The notes: generated by a model not told the origin, from the letters alone. A stretch of 64,000 nucleotides of DNA from Symbiodinium natans (GCA_905221605.1 CAJNDS010002141.1:55001-119000), one strand, 5' to 3'. Counted from the first letter of the stretch, positions 38,201 through 40,925 are shown. Numbers and translations are program-made.

Positions 38201-40925
38201 GTTTAGGGTTTAGGGTTTAGGGTTTAGGGTTTAGGGCTTAAACCCTAAACCGTTGAGGACCAAGTTGGAGGTTGCCGAAAGAGGGGGTACCAATTTTTTT
38301 GAGAGGAGCAGAGTCTTTTGGGGTATACTAGGGGCACGCCTATCTTGGAGATTCTCATTTGGTTTGTGTCTTTGGTGGTCTGGACGAAGGCTATTTTTGG
38401 GTTCAGGGTGGATGTAAGTATGGAAGTTAGCAAGTATATATGTATGTACGTATGTATGTATGTGGTCTGTACGTGTGTAATCATGATTGTCTGGCTGCAT
38501 GCTTGTAAACTATATATGTATGTACGTATGTATGTATGTGGTCTGTACGTGTGTAATCATGATTGTCTGGCTGCATGCTTGTAAACTGTACTTTCCATGC
38601 TTGTCGCTGGATTGTCGGTTTTTCTACCTGGTTGGTCCTTGTCTTTGAAAATTTCCGTCTTATTTTCGACCTACCCATCGAGGACCATCGACGCATACTA
38701 TTCTTTGAAAGGGGAGAAGGAGGAACAAAAAGAGAGAGCGCGAGAGACAAGCAACAGTCATACAAAAAGAACACAGAAAAGGCGAAAGACGGAAAAAAGA
38801 AAGAGAGAGGGAGAAATCACGAAATAATTGAATAAATCCCTTCACAAAGAAAGTACGAAACAAACACGCCAAGAAGCTAAAGAAACAACGAAATTCAACA
38901 GTACGTTCAGACATAGAGGGAGATGCAGAGGCAGGAACTGAGCCTGAGGCGCTTCTCATCCGCGCATCGGCTGGCGGACCCAAAGGGTCCTAAGTACCCA
39001 CATGAAATGCACTTGCCCAAACCATAGTAGTAATTCCTAGTATAGAAACCCTACTTTCTACCCTTCACCCTAAACCCTAGACCCTAAACCCTAAACCCTA
39101 AACCTTAAAACCTAAACCCTAAACCCTAAACCCTAAACCGCGCATCGGCTGCGGAGGTTGTGGAGCATCTGCTGGGCTACCTGCCCATCGAAGTCGTGAC
39201 CGTGACGCGGGAACATGCGGCTGGGTAAGCAAGTACCTGATTGAGGGTTTCGGGTTTCGGGTTTGGGGTTTGGGGTTTAGGGTTTAGGGTTTAGGGTTTA
39301 GGGGCCCCATAAGTCCCAAAGATCGTAAAGCCTCTTGAACCCTCCCCTCCAAGCTCTTAAATTCCCGAAACCACCAAACCAACCAACCTTAGTTGAGATT
39401 CGCTAAGGGCGCCGCAAGACGGGGCTTAGCGTTTAGGGTTTAGCTTGAGGGCACTTAATTTTAACGAGTTGTTAATCGGGAGTTCGTGAATTCGGTGCTC
39501 TGCAACCCCTTAAAGGTTCATACAAGGCGGGGTATATGTGTACTCCTACACATATCGATATTTCCTAGCAAAACCAGTCAGCACAACACCCGCGCCCCAA
39601 GCAAAAAGACCTCAACTCCTGAAATTGTTGCTTGGATGGGCTTGGCGGATCCCGCAGCCCGAAATCCTAAAGGACCCTAAACCCTAAACCCTAGACCCTA
39701 AACCCTAAACCCTAAACCCTAAACCCTAAACCCTAAACCCTAAACCCTAAACCCTAAACCCTAAACCCTAAACCCTAAACCCTAAACCCTTCCCCTATTT
39801 TAAACTTTATTGCTCAGCCTCTCATTGCCCGCTTAAAAAACAGCAAGGTCTGCATGCCGGCCTTCATGCCCATGCAGATGAACACGCTGAAGCACGGCCG
39901 CCCGACGGACGATTATTAGATCTATAAATAGGTAGTACAATTGGCTGCAAGATACTGTTTGTTAATGTGCCACTTAGTTACTAGATCAGTAGTAGATAAG
40001 CAGTAATAGTTTTCCTTGACGGTCCCTGTATAAATATACTATAATCCCCCCCAAAAAAAAAGCAAAACCTATTCCAACTCACTCCACACCCCCCCCCCCC
40101 CCCCCCGCCCTCCCCCCTGATACATGAGACAGTTCGGGCTTTTCGGGCTTAGGATTCTTTAGGACCCTGAACCCCCAGCCCCCCAGTTTTCCTTGCGCCA
40201 AACCTTGTGACCCCAGACCCTAAACCCTAAATCCTAAACCCTAAACCCTGAACCCTAAACCCTAAACCCTGAACCCTCTACCCTGAACCCTGAACCCTAA
40301 ACCCTAAACCCTAAACCCTGACTTGGATGATCCCTTGGGCCTGGCGCTTTCGAAGCCTTGAGCTGCAAATGGGTGAGTGAGCGAGACGGCCCATTCCAAT
40401 CAGATCCTGCCGTGAGGGTTTAGGATTTAGGGTTTAGGGTTTAGGCTTTAGGTTGGTTTAGGGTTTAGGCTTTAGGGTTTAGGGTTTAGGGCTTAGGCTG
40501 ATTCATCACATTGAGTATGGAGACCCTGAGTCCTCAACCGTATTTCCACAGGCCACCTGCCTCCAGTCCTAAACTTGTCATGTGCCAGTTGTTGGCTTCG
40601 TTGAGTTTGGGGCATGGGTAGTTTTCTAGTTAGGGTCCCTTTTTGGGATCCTCTTTTCAAGGGTGCCGCCTTGTAATGTGTATCCAAAGGGGGACCCTAA
40701 TTCAGGAAGCATATTGGATTTCTTTCGGTATTGCAGAGTAGTACAGGCTGCACTTTGTCGCAGTCCCTAAACCCCTAAACCCTTAAACCCCTAAACCCCT
40801 AAGCCCCTAAACCCCTAAACCCCAAAACCCCTAAACCCTAACCCCTAAACCACATAGGTCCCATCTGGATTATGGGAACGCCGCTCTTCTACGACTACCA
40901 GGTTCAGTATGACCGAGAGCCAGAG
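1..40925 (+). CDS. Pepsin-like (family A1) aspartic peptidase, at least 24 exons, 5' and 3' incomplete
   Basis: Joined exons (listed separately) give about 370 residues covering nearly the whole A1 peptidase fold. Seen in order: VGTPPQEF, ADTG-SDN (first catalytic Asp), a Cys-rich loop, GRSSTF, FGSGDI (flap), SDEVTVG, LLLMVKQ, EGILGLGR, FSMCFNDEGPG, HWGLDF, IPDSGTT (second catalytic Asp), WPRC, LPPLNFHVAG, PNSYV, VCMPAF and GPIWIMGTPLF. Family members are bilobal acid endopeptidases using the two Asp residues, usually secretory or vacuolar; location cannot be judged here because the N-terminus lies before base 1. The flap Tyr of pepsin (YGTG) is replaced by Phe (FGSG). Nearly all introns are GC-AG with AG|G acceptors. 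Exons 5, 17 and 24 have boundary ambiguities. No promoter or poly(A) site was identified. Assignment to A1 is strong; activity and substrate are unknown. Confidence 0.88.
62..230 (-). repeat. Telomere-variant array, 8-nt CCCTAAAA
   Basis: About 20 near-perfect copies of AAAACCCT, i.e. TTTTAGGG on the other strand, with scattered CCCTAAGA and CCCTAGAA variants. It differs from the 7-nt unit common elsewhere in the window. Confidence 0.95.
225..695. repeat. Three tandem copies of a ~180-bp composite unit
   Basis: The word TTTCGGCTTTAGGGC recurs at 230, 416 and 593, giving periods of 186 and 177. Each unit contains the same unique text (CAAGCACCCAGACCCATCAA and onward) followed by CCCTAAAA words whose number differs. 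Copies are nearly identical, so the amplification looks recent. Confidence 0.93.
782..872 (+). repeat. TTTAGGG array
   Basis: Tandem G-strand telomere words, mostly perfect in the last 60 bases, ending about 18 bases before the exon 2 acceptor. Confidence 0.93.
891..923 (+). CDS. A1 peptidase exon 2
   Basis: Reads (G)SDNIIVQSCI plus T, after CCCCAG|G. It completes DTG-SDN, the position of DTGSSNLWVPS in pepsin. The GC donor (ATCT|GCGCC) is chosen because it keeps phase with exon 3 (T+GC = Cys) and restores the Cys-x-Cys motif. Reading through instead meets a stop within five codons. Confidence 0.85.
924..1228 (+). other. Intron 2 (GC-AG, 305 bp)
   Basis: The shortest intron. G-strand words lie near the 5' side (990-1060) and C-strand words near the 3' side (1095-1206), so its ends can pair as an inverted repeat. 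Confidence 0.8.
1229..1276 (+). CDS. A1 peptidase exon 3
   Basis: Reads KETGACPEDYGACFR plus G, giving the second half of a Cys-rich loop (CIC-...-C-...-CFRG) seen in protist A1 peptidases. Acceptor GGAAG|GC, donor CGAG|GC. Joins to exon 4 as CFRGTGRSSTF. Confidence 0.85.
1706..1829 (+). mobile_element. MITE-like element family A, copy 1
   Basis: 124 bp with inverted ends (TACAGGGTGGG / CCCACCCTGTA-type) and a core of CTTATAAC repeats. A 20-bp direct repeat (TAGGGTTTCTTTAAGGTTTA) flanks it at 1688-1707 and 1828-1847, so the inserted part may be 1708-1827. No coding capacity. Confidence 0.9.
2485..2562. repeat. Poly-G run followed by CCCTAAA array
   Basis: A run of about 20 G at 2485-2504 abuts perfect C-strand telomere words at 2507-2562. 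Confidence 0.92.
2796..2849 (+). CDS. A1 peptidase exon 4
   Basis: Reads (G)TGRSSTFAVNESKDSGE plus C after GGCAG|G. SSTF is the conserved stretch before the flap in A1 peptidases. Donor read as GT at 2850 (phase 1). A GA donor after GGG at 2845, paired with a 4-base-earlier exon 5 acceptor, is an alternative that changes one residue. Confidence 0.8.
3147..3433 (+). CDS. Coding-like island inside intron 4, unknown product
   Basis: An open frame of about 95 codons follows a CCTACAG|G acceptor-like site. It is rich in Asp/Glu and has ordinary protein composition (LTEAEVEDTCHFHHDL, ENAWRFECLNMLQDAL). The phase would accept exon 4 (C+GA). However, an insertion of this size between SSTF and FGSG is unlike the A1 family, and flanking telomere words are in the opposite order to true exons. 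It may be an alternative exon, an exon of another gene or a captured fragment. Shorter opposite-strand frames overlap it. Confidence 0.4.
4169..4260 (+). mobile_element. MITE-like family B, decayed copy
   Basis: The left end TACTTGGAGGTTCATGGTAC and part of the core (CTGTACTTATGGCTGTAC) are recognisable. The right inverted end is not found. Confidence 0.65.
4496..4522 (+). CDS. A1 peptidase exon 5
   Basis: Reads (R)VNSFVMSF plus G. The alternative acceptor CCGCAG|GAAGG (start 4492, 31 nt) gives EGVNSFVMSF. Donor TTCG|GCTGAG. With exon 6 it makes SFGSGDI, the flap; the Tyr of pepsin is Phe here. Confidence 0.82.
4523..5752 (+). other. Intron 5 (GC-AG, 1230 bp)
   Basis: G-strand words at 4553-4620 and 5665-5735 and a family A element. 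Unique, non-coding-looking sequence at 4780-5050 and 5184-5460. Confidence 0.78.
5060..5183 (-). mobile_element. MITE-like family A, copy 2 (reverse)
   Basis: 124 bp, a near-exact reverse complement of the 1706 copy, with the same TACAGGGTGGGGCCCC ends. Only a 7-bp similarity (TAGGTGC) is seen between the flanks. Confidence 0.9.
5753..5790 (+). CDS. A1 peptidase exon 6 (flap)
   Basis: Reads (G)SGDILVVKSSDE, matching the FGSG.I...SD.V.VG pattern after the flap. Acceptor CCGAG|G, donor CGAG|GCCGG, phase 0. Confidence 0.87.
5791..6907 (+). other. Intron 6 (GC-AG, 1117 bp)
   Basis: Contains a TA microsatellite (5874-5896), unique sequence 5900-6410, then C-strand arrays (6420-6550 and 6700-6890) up to the acceptor. 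Confidence 0.8.
6420..6552 (-). repeat. CCCTAAA array
   Basis: About 18 near-perfect 7-nt C-strand words. Confidence 0.95.
6908..6954 (+). CDS. A1 peptidase exon 7
   Basis: Reads VTVGTARAFMPPGSS plus AG. With exon 6 gives SDEVTVG, matching SD.V.VG. Acceptor CCGCAG|G, donor CCAG|GCTGTC; phase 2 joins G of exon 8 to give Arg. Confidence 0.87.
6955..7766 (+). other. Intron 7 (GC-AG, 812 bp)
   Basis: Starts with a perfect G-strand array (6978-7068). This is followed by about 500 bases of degenerate TTAGGG-like words (7070-7580), and C-strand words (7627-7695) precede the acceptor. Confidence 0.82.
6978..7068 (+). repeat. TTTAGGG array
   Basis: About 12 near-perfect G-strand words beginning 23 bases after the exon 7 donor. 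Confidence 0.95.
7767..7797 (+). CDS. A1 peptidase exon 8 (31 nt)
   Basis: Reads NNSLLLMVKQ after CTAAG|G. LLLM before the ILGLG strand is a family feature. Donor GCAG|GCGGGT, phase 0. Confidence 0.87.
7798..9116 (+). other. Intron 8 (GC-AG, 1319 bp)
   Basis: Includes a unique segment (7900-8140), a G-strand cluster (8284-8350), and a long 8-nt CCCCTAAA array (8640-9000) leading to the acceptor. A small exon-like stretch at 8214-8282 (PREGLWPAPIPLTSSPP) is not needed for the A1 chain. Confidence 0.8.
8690..9000 (-). repeat. Homogenised 8-nt CCCCTAAA array
   Basis: About 38 copies of CCCCTAAA (TTTAGGGG on the other strand), nearly without interruption. The extra C distinguishes it from the 7-nt arrays and suggests local tandem expansion. 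Confidence 0.96.
9117..9163 (+). CDS. A1 peptidase exon 9
   Basis: Reads ALKISGQFEGILGLG plus AG. GILGLG is the hallmark strand of the N-terminal lobe. Acceptor CGCAAG|G, donor GGCAG|GCCACAG. Confidence 0.92.
9187..9489 (+). CDS. ORF-like GC-rich island in intron 9, unknown product
   Basis: A frame open for about 85 codons after a telomere-word start (MKFSLGAFWPPKEALEAHDD and onward, with a Ser/Arg/Gln-rich middle). An overlapping frame is open on the opposite strand (9087-9455), so coding direction and reality are uncertain. It could be a captured gene fragment. Confidence 0.25.
   Translation: MRVEFRVGFNGLPEKSTMKFSLGAFWPPKEALEAHDDLDARRESEQSQSRSKSANFCRLRQHELEWPLRSVAPAFGMARSPAACRVFSAMEFHSRIARLN
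9490..10830. other. Telomere-free island with repeated CTTCGTTC-like words
   Basis: No telomere words and no convincing long frame. Short words of the CACTTCGTTCA / TGAACGAAGTG type recur in both orientations (about 9509, 9626, 9731, 9853, 10002, 10392, 10513, 10653, 10680, 10722). They look like many diverged short palindromic units. Confidence 0.6.
11880..12180 (-). repeat. Mixed CCCCTAAA / CCCTAAA array
   Basis: Eight-nt words with AGCCCCT variants, changing toward the 7-nt type. Confidence 0.92.
12181..12246 (-). repeat. Variant array CCCTCAA
   Basis: Nine consecutive copies of CCCTCAA (TTGAGGG), a single-base telomere variant amplified in place between ordinary CCCTAAA words. Confidence 0.95.
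12247..12336 (-). repeat. CCCTAAA array
   Basis: About 13 perfect C-strand words ending 15 bases before the exon 10 acceptor. Confidence 0.95.
12352..12401 (+). CDS. A1 peptidase exon 10
   Basis: Reads PHPDRPDATPGFLKLA plus G, after CGCCACAG|G. It follows GILGLGR and precedes GITRFSMCF, where the family has the variable loop and a hydrophobic helix. Donor GCAG|GCCAGC. Confidence 0.87.
12418..12488 (+). repeat. TTTAGGG array
   Basis: Ten near-perfect G-strand words just after exon 10. Confidence 0.94.
13084..13230 (+). repeat. TTTAGGG array with GGGTTCA and GGGTTTG variants
   Basis: About 20 G-strand words, with runs of the TTCAGGG variant first and TTTGGGG interspersed. Confidence 0.93.
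13302..13343 (+). CDS. A1 peptidase exon 11
   Basis: Reads (G)ITRFSMCFNDEGP plus G, matching the family's FS.CF....G strand. Acceptor TTGCCAG|G after a good pyrimidine tract, donor CCAG|GCTGGG. Confidence 0.9.
13827..13975 (+). mobile_element. MITE-like family B copy with inserted telomere words
   Basis: Left end TACTTGGAGGTTCATGGTAC at 13827. Telomere words interrupt it at 13861-13890. The core then resumes in inverted sense (GTACTTAGAACCCACTTACA). Confidence 0.7.
14100..14158 (+). repeat. TTTAGGG array
   Basis: Eight perfect G-strand words. Confidence 0.95.
14188..14245 (+). CDS. A1 peptidase exon 12
   Basis: Reads (G)VLGLNVPRFSPGLQSVGT plus CT. The GC donor inside ACCCT|GCTTC is chosen because it makes GTLHWGLDF with exon 13. 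Acceptor CCACAG|G. Confidence 0.88.
15045..15178 (-). repeat. CCCTAAA array
   Basis: About 19 C-strand words, the first few of the CCCCAAA variant. Confidence 0.95.
15365..15754 (-). CDS. GC-rich island with open frame, unknown
   Basis: A minus-strand frame of about 125 codons. The island also shows internal duplication on the + strand: GGATGCCGTGCTGAACAG near 15410 and GGATGCCGTGCGGAACTG near 15496, about 86 bp apart. The open frame may therefore follow from GC-rich repeats. No family recognised. Confidence 0.22.
   Translation of the reverse strand: MEVRVCVSESVAQRSSSERRQALKAPAVEMLRGGIPRALMPPQETLASLGAALRRATRRDATSMCHLRWVSAPRNPCHLCTVPHGILKLVLEVHALPNRGRAQALVDVNCSARHPGSASEGRRGLGFRV
16102..16174 (+). 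repeat. TTTAGGG array
   Basis: Ten perfect G-strand words. Confidence 0.95.
16422..16452 (+). CDS. A1 peptidase exon 13 (31 nt)
   Basis: Reads HWGLDFRGIG. With exon 12 gives VGTLHWGLDF, a conserved interlobe strand in protist A1 peptidases. Acceptor GCAAAG|G, donor TGGG|GCATCT, phase 0. Confidence 0.9.
16453..17243 (+). other. Intron 13 (GC-AG, 791 bp)
   Basis: Degenerate G-strand words first, unique AT-rich sequence (16960-17070), a poly-G run (17077-17097), then perfect C-strand words (17165-17224). Confidence 0.82.
17244..17300 (+). CDS. A1 peptidase exon 14
   Basis: Reads VGSDDTRLNICHNKTPGMD after ATGAG|G. Family members have a similar VG...........C segment before the second active site. 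Donor GGAC|GCGATG, phase 0 into exon 15. Confidence 0.86.
17574..17674 (+). mobile_element. MITE-like family E with 7-bp target duplication
   Basis: 101 bp with 26-bp imperfect inverted ends (TTGGGATGTTCCCCTTATAC / its complement). ACTTACG flanks it exactly at 17567-17573 and 17675-17681. No coding capacity. Confidence 0.93.
17690..18010 (+). repeat. 8-nt TTTAAGGG array
   Basis: About 38 words of AAGGGTTT with AAGGGTGT, AAGGGCTT and GAGGGTTT sub-runs. The variants occur in blocks, suggesting stepwise local expansion. Confidence 0.94.
18629..18659 (+). CDS. A1 peptidase exon 15: second active-site Asp (31 nt)
   Basis: Reads DSACGLIPDS plus G. IPDSG is the second catalytic motif, completed as DSGTT by exon 16. 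Acceptor TGGCAG|G, donor TCAG|GCCTCT. Confidence 0.92.
18668..18912 (+). repeat. Long TTTAGGG array
   Basis: About 33 G-strand words beginning 8 bases after the exon 15 donor, with a TATAATTTAGGGTT duplication at 18708-18735 and a GGGCCTACGGTTTAAGG word repeated at 18814 and 18918. Confidence 0.95.
20335..21495. repeat. Homopolymer C/G block with a three-times repeated unit
   Basis: Poly-C runs (near 20343, 20420, 20561, 20680, 20757) and poly-G runs (near 20858, 20873, 21350, 21380) lie beside a recurring unit CACGCTTTGCACGGCTTGAA (20821). Related text occurs at 20703 and 21452, each followed by AA(G/C)AA(G/C)..GGGG. A GGAATGGGAAACCATT word repeats at 20385, 20535 and 20645. Confidence 0.75.
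21715..21812 (-). repeat. CCCTAAA array
   Basis: Fourteen perfect C-strand words. Confidence 0.96.
22094..22111 (+). CDS. A1 peptidase microexon 16 (18 nt)
   Basis: Reads (G)TTLIT plus G between GCGCAG|G and ACTG|GCTGCC. Joins IPDS-G of exon 15 to GPKADIV of exon 17 in phase. It supplies the TT of DSGTT, without which the second active site would be broken. Confidence 0.85.
22112..22666 (+). other. Intron 16 (GC-AG, 555 bp)
   Basis: Contains a small hairpin (AACCTAC / GTAGGTT, 22265-22284), TGAACCC words and C-strand words (22570-22640) before the acceptor. Confidence 0.8.
22667..22762 (+). CDS. A1 peptidase exon 17
   Basis: Reads (G)PKADIVKLYEGICEVWPRC, then KTMHEALLPPQQ plus G. The IC..WPRC pattern after DSGTT is typical of protist A1 peptidases. 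Donor read as GT (CAGG|GTGTAG) because its phase joins exon 18. A GC donor after CACGAG (22740) is an alternative if further exons lie in the next interval. Confidence 0.88.
22775..22855 (+). repeat. TTTAGGG array
   Basis: Eleven perfect G-strand words starting 13 bases after exon 17. Confidence 0.96.
22940..23065 (+). mobile_element. MITE-like family D, copy 1
   Basis: 126 bp with inverted ends GGGTAGTTACATGGTCCCTT / AAGGGACCGTGCAACTACCC. Confidence 0.85.
23592..23710 (+). mobile_element. MITE-like family A, copy 3
   Basis: 119 bp, same core as the 1706 copy, with a shortened right end. Confidence 0.9.
24102..24225 (+). mobile_element. MITE-like family A, copy 4
   Basis: 124 bp, core near-identical to copies 1, 3 and 5. 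Inserted in a GC-rich unique stretch (23880-24360) with no convincing gene. Confidence 0.9.
24987..25078 (+). CDS. Exon-like island, unknown
   Basis: Between C-strand words (left) and G-strand words (right), as for true exons. After GTGAAG|G the frame reads ALPQNQTRLTGVAEDPNDFD and on to ASERCW; a GC follows GAC or CGAT. Membership in the peptidase gene is unproven. Confidence 0.4.
25621..25744 (+). mobile_element. MITE-like family A, copy 5
   Basis: 124 bp with perfect-looking inverted ends. Flanks CAGGGGGATAGAAGTA and TAGGGGGACATAAGGTA resemble a diverged target duplication of about 16 bp. Confidence 0.92.
25820..26045 (+). repeat. Two TTTAGGG arrays around a 60-bp unique island
   Basis: G-strand words at 25820-25922 and 25985-26045. 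The island between (25925-25983) is open on both strands: RHDEHPDIVMFNLAS on + and EVEHDNIRVFVMSHKYES then stop on -. Coding status undecided. Confidence 0.85.
26070..26128 (+). CDS. Exon-like acidic island, unknown
   Basis: After AACGAG|G the frame reads AGQPLPEMMEVEEDEG, ending GAAG|GCCACC. Phase 0 in and 1 out would fit between a shortened exon 17 and exon 18, adding an acidic loop. Alternatively it belongs to nothing expressed. Confidence 0.4.
26652..26790 (+). repeat. Three 46-bp tandem units with telomere words
   Basis: GGGTTTAGGGCGTAATTA-type words recur at about 46-bp spacing (GGGCGTAA at 26671 and 26717, GGGCGCAA at 26763). Confidence 0.85.
26957..27021 (+). CDS. Exon-like island with strong acceptor, unknown
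   Basis: A good pyrimidine tract (CCTTTCCTTTTTCCAG) precedes GCTAAAGAGTCGG. The frame reads AKESEMEASAPLLLQSQGPP and ends TCGCCG|GTAGGG, a GT donor. The boundaries look real, but the product and partner exons are unknown. Confidence 0.45.
27051..27150 (+). repeat. Two 50-bp tandem copies
   Basis: GGGTTCAAGAGAACTTCCGT and the rest of the 50-bp unit repeat at 27051 and 27101 with only a few mismatches. Confidence 0.93.
27806..27888 (-). repeat. CCCTAAA array
   Basis: Twelve near-perfect C-strand words. Confidence 0.95.
28086..28146 (+). CDS. Exon-like island, unknown
   Basis: After ATCAGCAG|G the frame reads DAMSSGDTTIPEAAARSWQR before G-strand words. GC donors exist at GAG|GCAGCC and downstream. 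Unassigned. Confidence 0.4.
29089..29550 (+). repeat. (GA)n / purine microsatellite
   Basis: About 460 bases of GA, GAAA and GGA repeats on the + strand. The long frames on both strands here (RERERE or LSLSLS) are repeat translations, not genes. Confidence 0.97.
29690..30076 (+). repeat. Duplicated segment flanking a decayed coding-like stretch
   Basis: GTTGCATTCCCATCCCAA ... TTCTGCATAGCCGC ... CCTCCTCT occurs at 29705 and 30014, and GCATAGCCTCCTCTAGGTTG at 29736 and 29790. Between them, 29819-29923 reads DREAERKLRAQEAEAAAQMA and on to a stop. A different frame continues RNKDDKGELMRTATLHGLAA. This looks like a frameshifted coding remnant. Confidence 0.55.
30811..30860. repeat. Perfect 20-bp inverted repeat with 10-base loop
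   Basis: GGGTACACACCAATTAGCCT, then 10 bases, then its exact complement. It lies immediately upstream of the ATG frame at 30873. Confidence 0.97.
30873..31163 (+). CDS. Small ORF, 96 codons, Lys/Glu/Ala-rich, unknown
   Basis: Starts with ATG 12 bases after the palindrome and ends at a stop. Reads MPSGLKNQASAAGKATAEAT with a charged, helical-looking C-terminal half. A second ATG frame at 30991 (KKRKKREAEEKPANKSKKD, 79 codons) overlaps. Either or neither may be used; a frameshift between the two is possible. In a telomere-free zone inside the exon 17-18 interval. Confidence 0.3.
   Translation: MPSGLKNQASAAGKATAEATRASLKPAVKEIAAEVEAGTYGGASILPPARSRLQGIQEAKEERGRGEACQQEQERHERQHKKTKQTYKTRRSEKSK
31164..33443. 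other. Telomere-poor unique stretch
   Basis: No supported gene. Includes GATGCGTCGCAGATGCGTCG tandem words (31630), AAACCGTCAAACCGTC words (31819-31849), a poly-C run (32280-32294) and an AT-rich part (32930-33310) with repeated TTTATGGA / TTTTCGTC words. Confidence 0.6.
33444..33495 (+). mobile_element. MITE-like family D, left end only
   Basis: GGGTAGTTACATGGACCCTG and GGGCCCTTAAATGGGGACCC match the left part of the 22940 copy; the right end is absent. Confidence 0.6.
34502..34532 (+). CDS. A1 peptidase exon 18 (31 nt)
   Basis: Reads (G)RQTAAALFAA with the last Ala codon completed by exon 19. Acceptor CTGCCAG|G, donor GCGGC|GCACAC. Family members have a helix of this type before C..WL. 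The frame also stays open upstream (34424-34501), so a longer exon is possible. Confidence 0.75.
34560..34607 (+). repeat. TTTAGGG array
   Basis: Seven perfect G-strand words 28 bases after exon 18. Confidence 0.95.
34692..34819 (+). mobile_element. AT-rich inverted-repeat element
   Basis: About 128 bp. TAAATAAGGAATACACCTT at the left is roughly complementary to the AAGGTCTATTCCTCAATTA end. Internal words AAGGATCCCTGTATAATATA and AAGGGTCCCTGTGTAGTACA are also related. Confidence 0.6.
35936..36012 (+). repeat. TTTAGGG array
   Basis: Eleven near-perfect G-strand words. Confidence 0.95.
36271..36290 (+). CDS. A1 peptidase microexon 19 (20 nt)
   Basis: Reads HCYTWL plus G, the family's C..W motif before the LP.L.F strand. 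Acceptor GCCAAG|G, donor CTAG|GCGCGT. Phases 2 in and 1 out match both neighbours. Confidence 0.8.
36291..36931 (+). other. Intron 19 (GC-AG, 641 bp)
   Basis: G-strand array 36353-36455 and C-strand words 36725-36900 form an inverted pair around a short unique centre. Confidence 0.82.
36353..36455 (+). repeat. TTTAGGG array
   Basis: Fifteen perfect G-strand words. Confidence 0.96.
36932..37007 (+). CDS. A1 peptidase exon 20
   Basis: Reads (G)NSTDLNGELPPLNFHVAG and then TAGYQE plus AA. LP.L.F.VAG is a conserved C-terminal-lobe strand. Acceptor GGGCAG|G, donor GAGAA|GCCGGC, phase 2. Confidence 0.9.
37008..38065 (+). other. Intron 20 (GC-AG, 1058 bp)
   Basis: G-strand words (37025-37150, 37262-37312, 37410-37480), then C-strand words (37970-38057) before the acceptor. 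Includes five GGGTTTATG words (37085-37135). Confidence 0.82.
38066..38123 (+). CDS. A1 peptidase exon 21
   Basis: Reads LVLQPNSYVFMTTQPIAHQ after CTGTGAG|G. L.L.P..YV is the strand following LP.L.F in the family. Donor CCAG|GCCAGG, phase 0; an earlier GC (38115) would drop three residues. Confidence 0.87.
38124..39156 (+). other. Intron 21 (GC-AG, 1033 bp)
   Basis: G-strand array (38175-38235), a 76-bp tandem duplication (38435), a purine-rich stretch (38700-38830) and C-strand words (39070-39138). Confidence 0.82.
38435..38586 (+). repeat. Perfect 76-bp tandem duplication
   Basis: The unit TATATATGTATGTACGTATG and onward, through CTGGCTGCATGCTTGTAAAC, is present twice in tandem (38435-38510 and 38511-38586) without visible mismatch. 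Confidence 0.95.
39157..39219 (+). CDS. A1 peptidase exon 22
   Basis: Reads VVEHLLGYLPIEVVTVTREH plus A. It occupies the helix-loop before C.PAF in the family. Acceptor TGCGGAG|G. Donor read as TGCG|GCTGGG; a GC three bases earlier and a GT at 39225 (GTAAGC, phase 2) are alternatives. Confidence 0.8.
39220..39847 (+). other. Intron 22 (GC-AG, 628 bp)
   Basis: G-strand words 39247-39300, perfect C-strand array 39672-39788, acceptor CAGCAAG|G. Confidence 0.82.
39672..39788 (-). repeat. CCCTAAA array
   Basis: About 16 near-perfect C-strand words. Confidence 0.96.
39848..39896 (+). CDS. A1 peptidase exon 23
   Basis: Reads VCMPAFMPMQMNTLKH plus G, matching the C.PAF..M..NT stretch of protist A1 peptidases. 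Donor CACG|GCCGCC gives HG-PIWIMG with exon 24. Confidence 0.9.
39897..40857 (+). other. Intron 23 (GC-AG, 961 bp)
   Basis: Unique AT-rich sequence (39910-40050), a poly-C run (40089-40106), mixed telomere words, a family G element, and CCCCTAAA words (40765-40850) to the acceptor. Confidence 0.82.
40619..40709 (+). mobile_element. MITE-like family G, copy 1
   Basis: About 91 bp. TTAGGGTCCCTTTTTGGGATC at the left end is roughly complementary to the right end CAAAGGGGGACCCTAATT. Shares AAGGGTGCCGCCTT with copies at 42095 and 62850. Confidence 0.8.
40858..40925 (+). CDS. A1 peptidase exon 24 (3' end uncertain)
   Basis: Reads (G)PIWIMGTPLFYDYQVQYDRE then PE. This is the family's conserved C-terminal W-I-G strand (pepsin WILGDVF). 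Acceptor ACATAG|G. The frame stays open for about 16 more codons; several GC sites could be the donor. The terminal exon was not identified. Confidence 0.88.

Noticed and set aside
39217-39228. GTAAGC at 39225 as the exon 22 donor
   Set aside because: Looks canonical, but its phase (2) does not match the phase-0 start of exon 23. The GC at 39220 does; kept as an alternative only.
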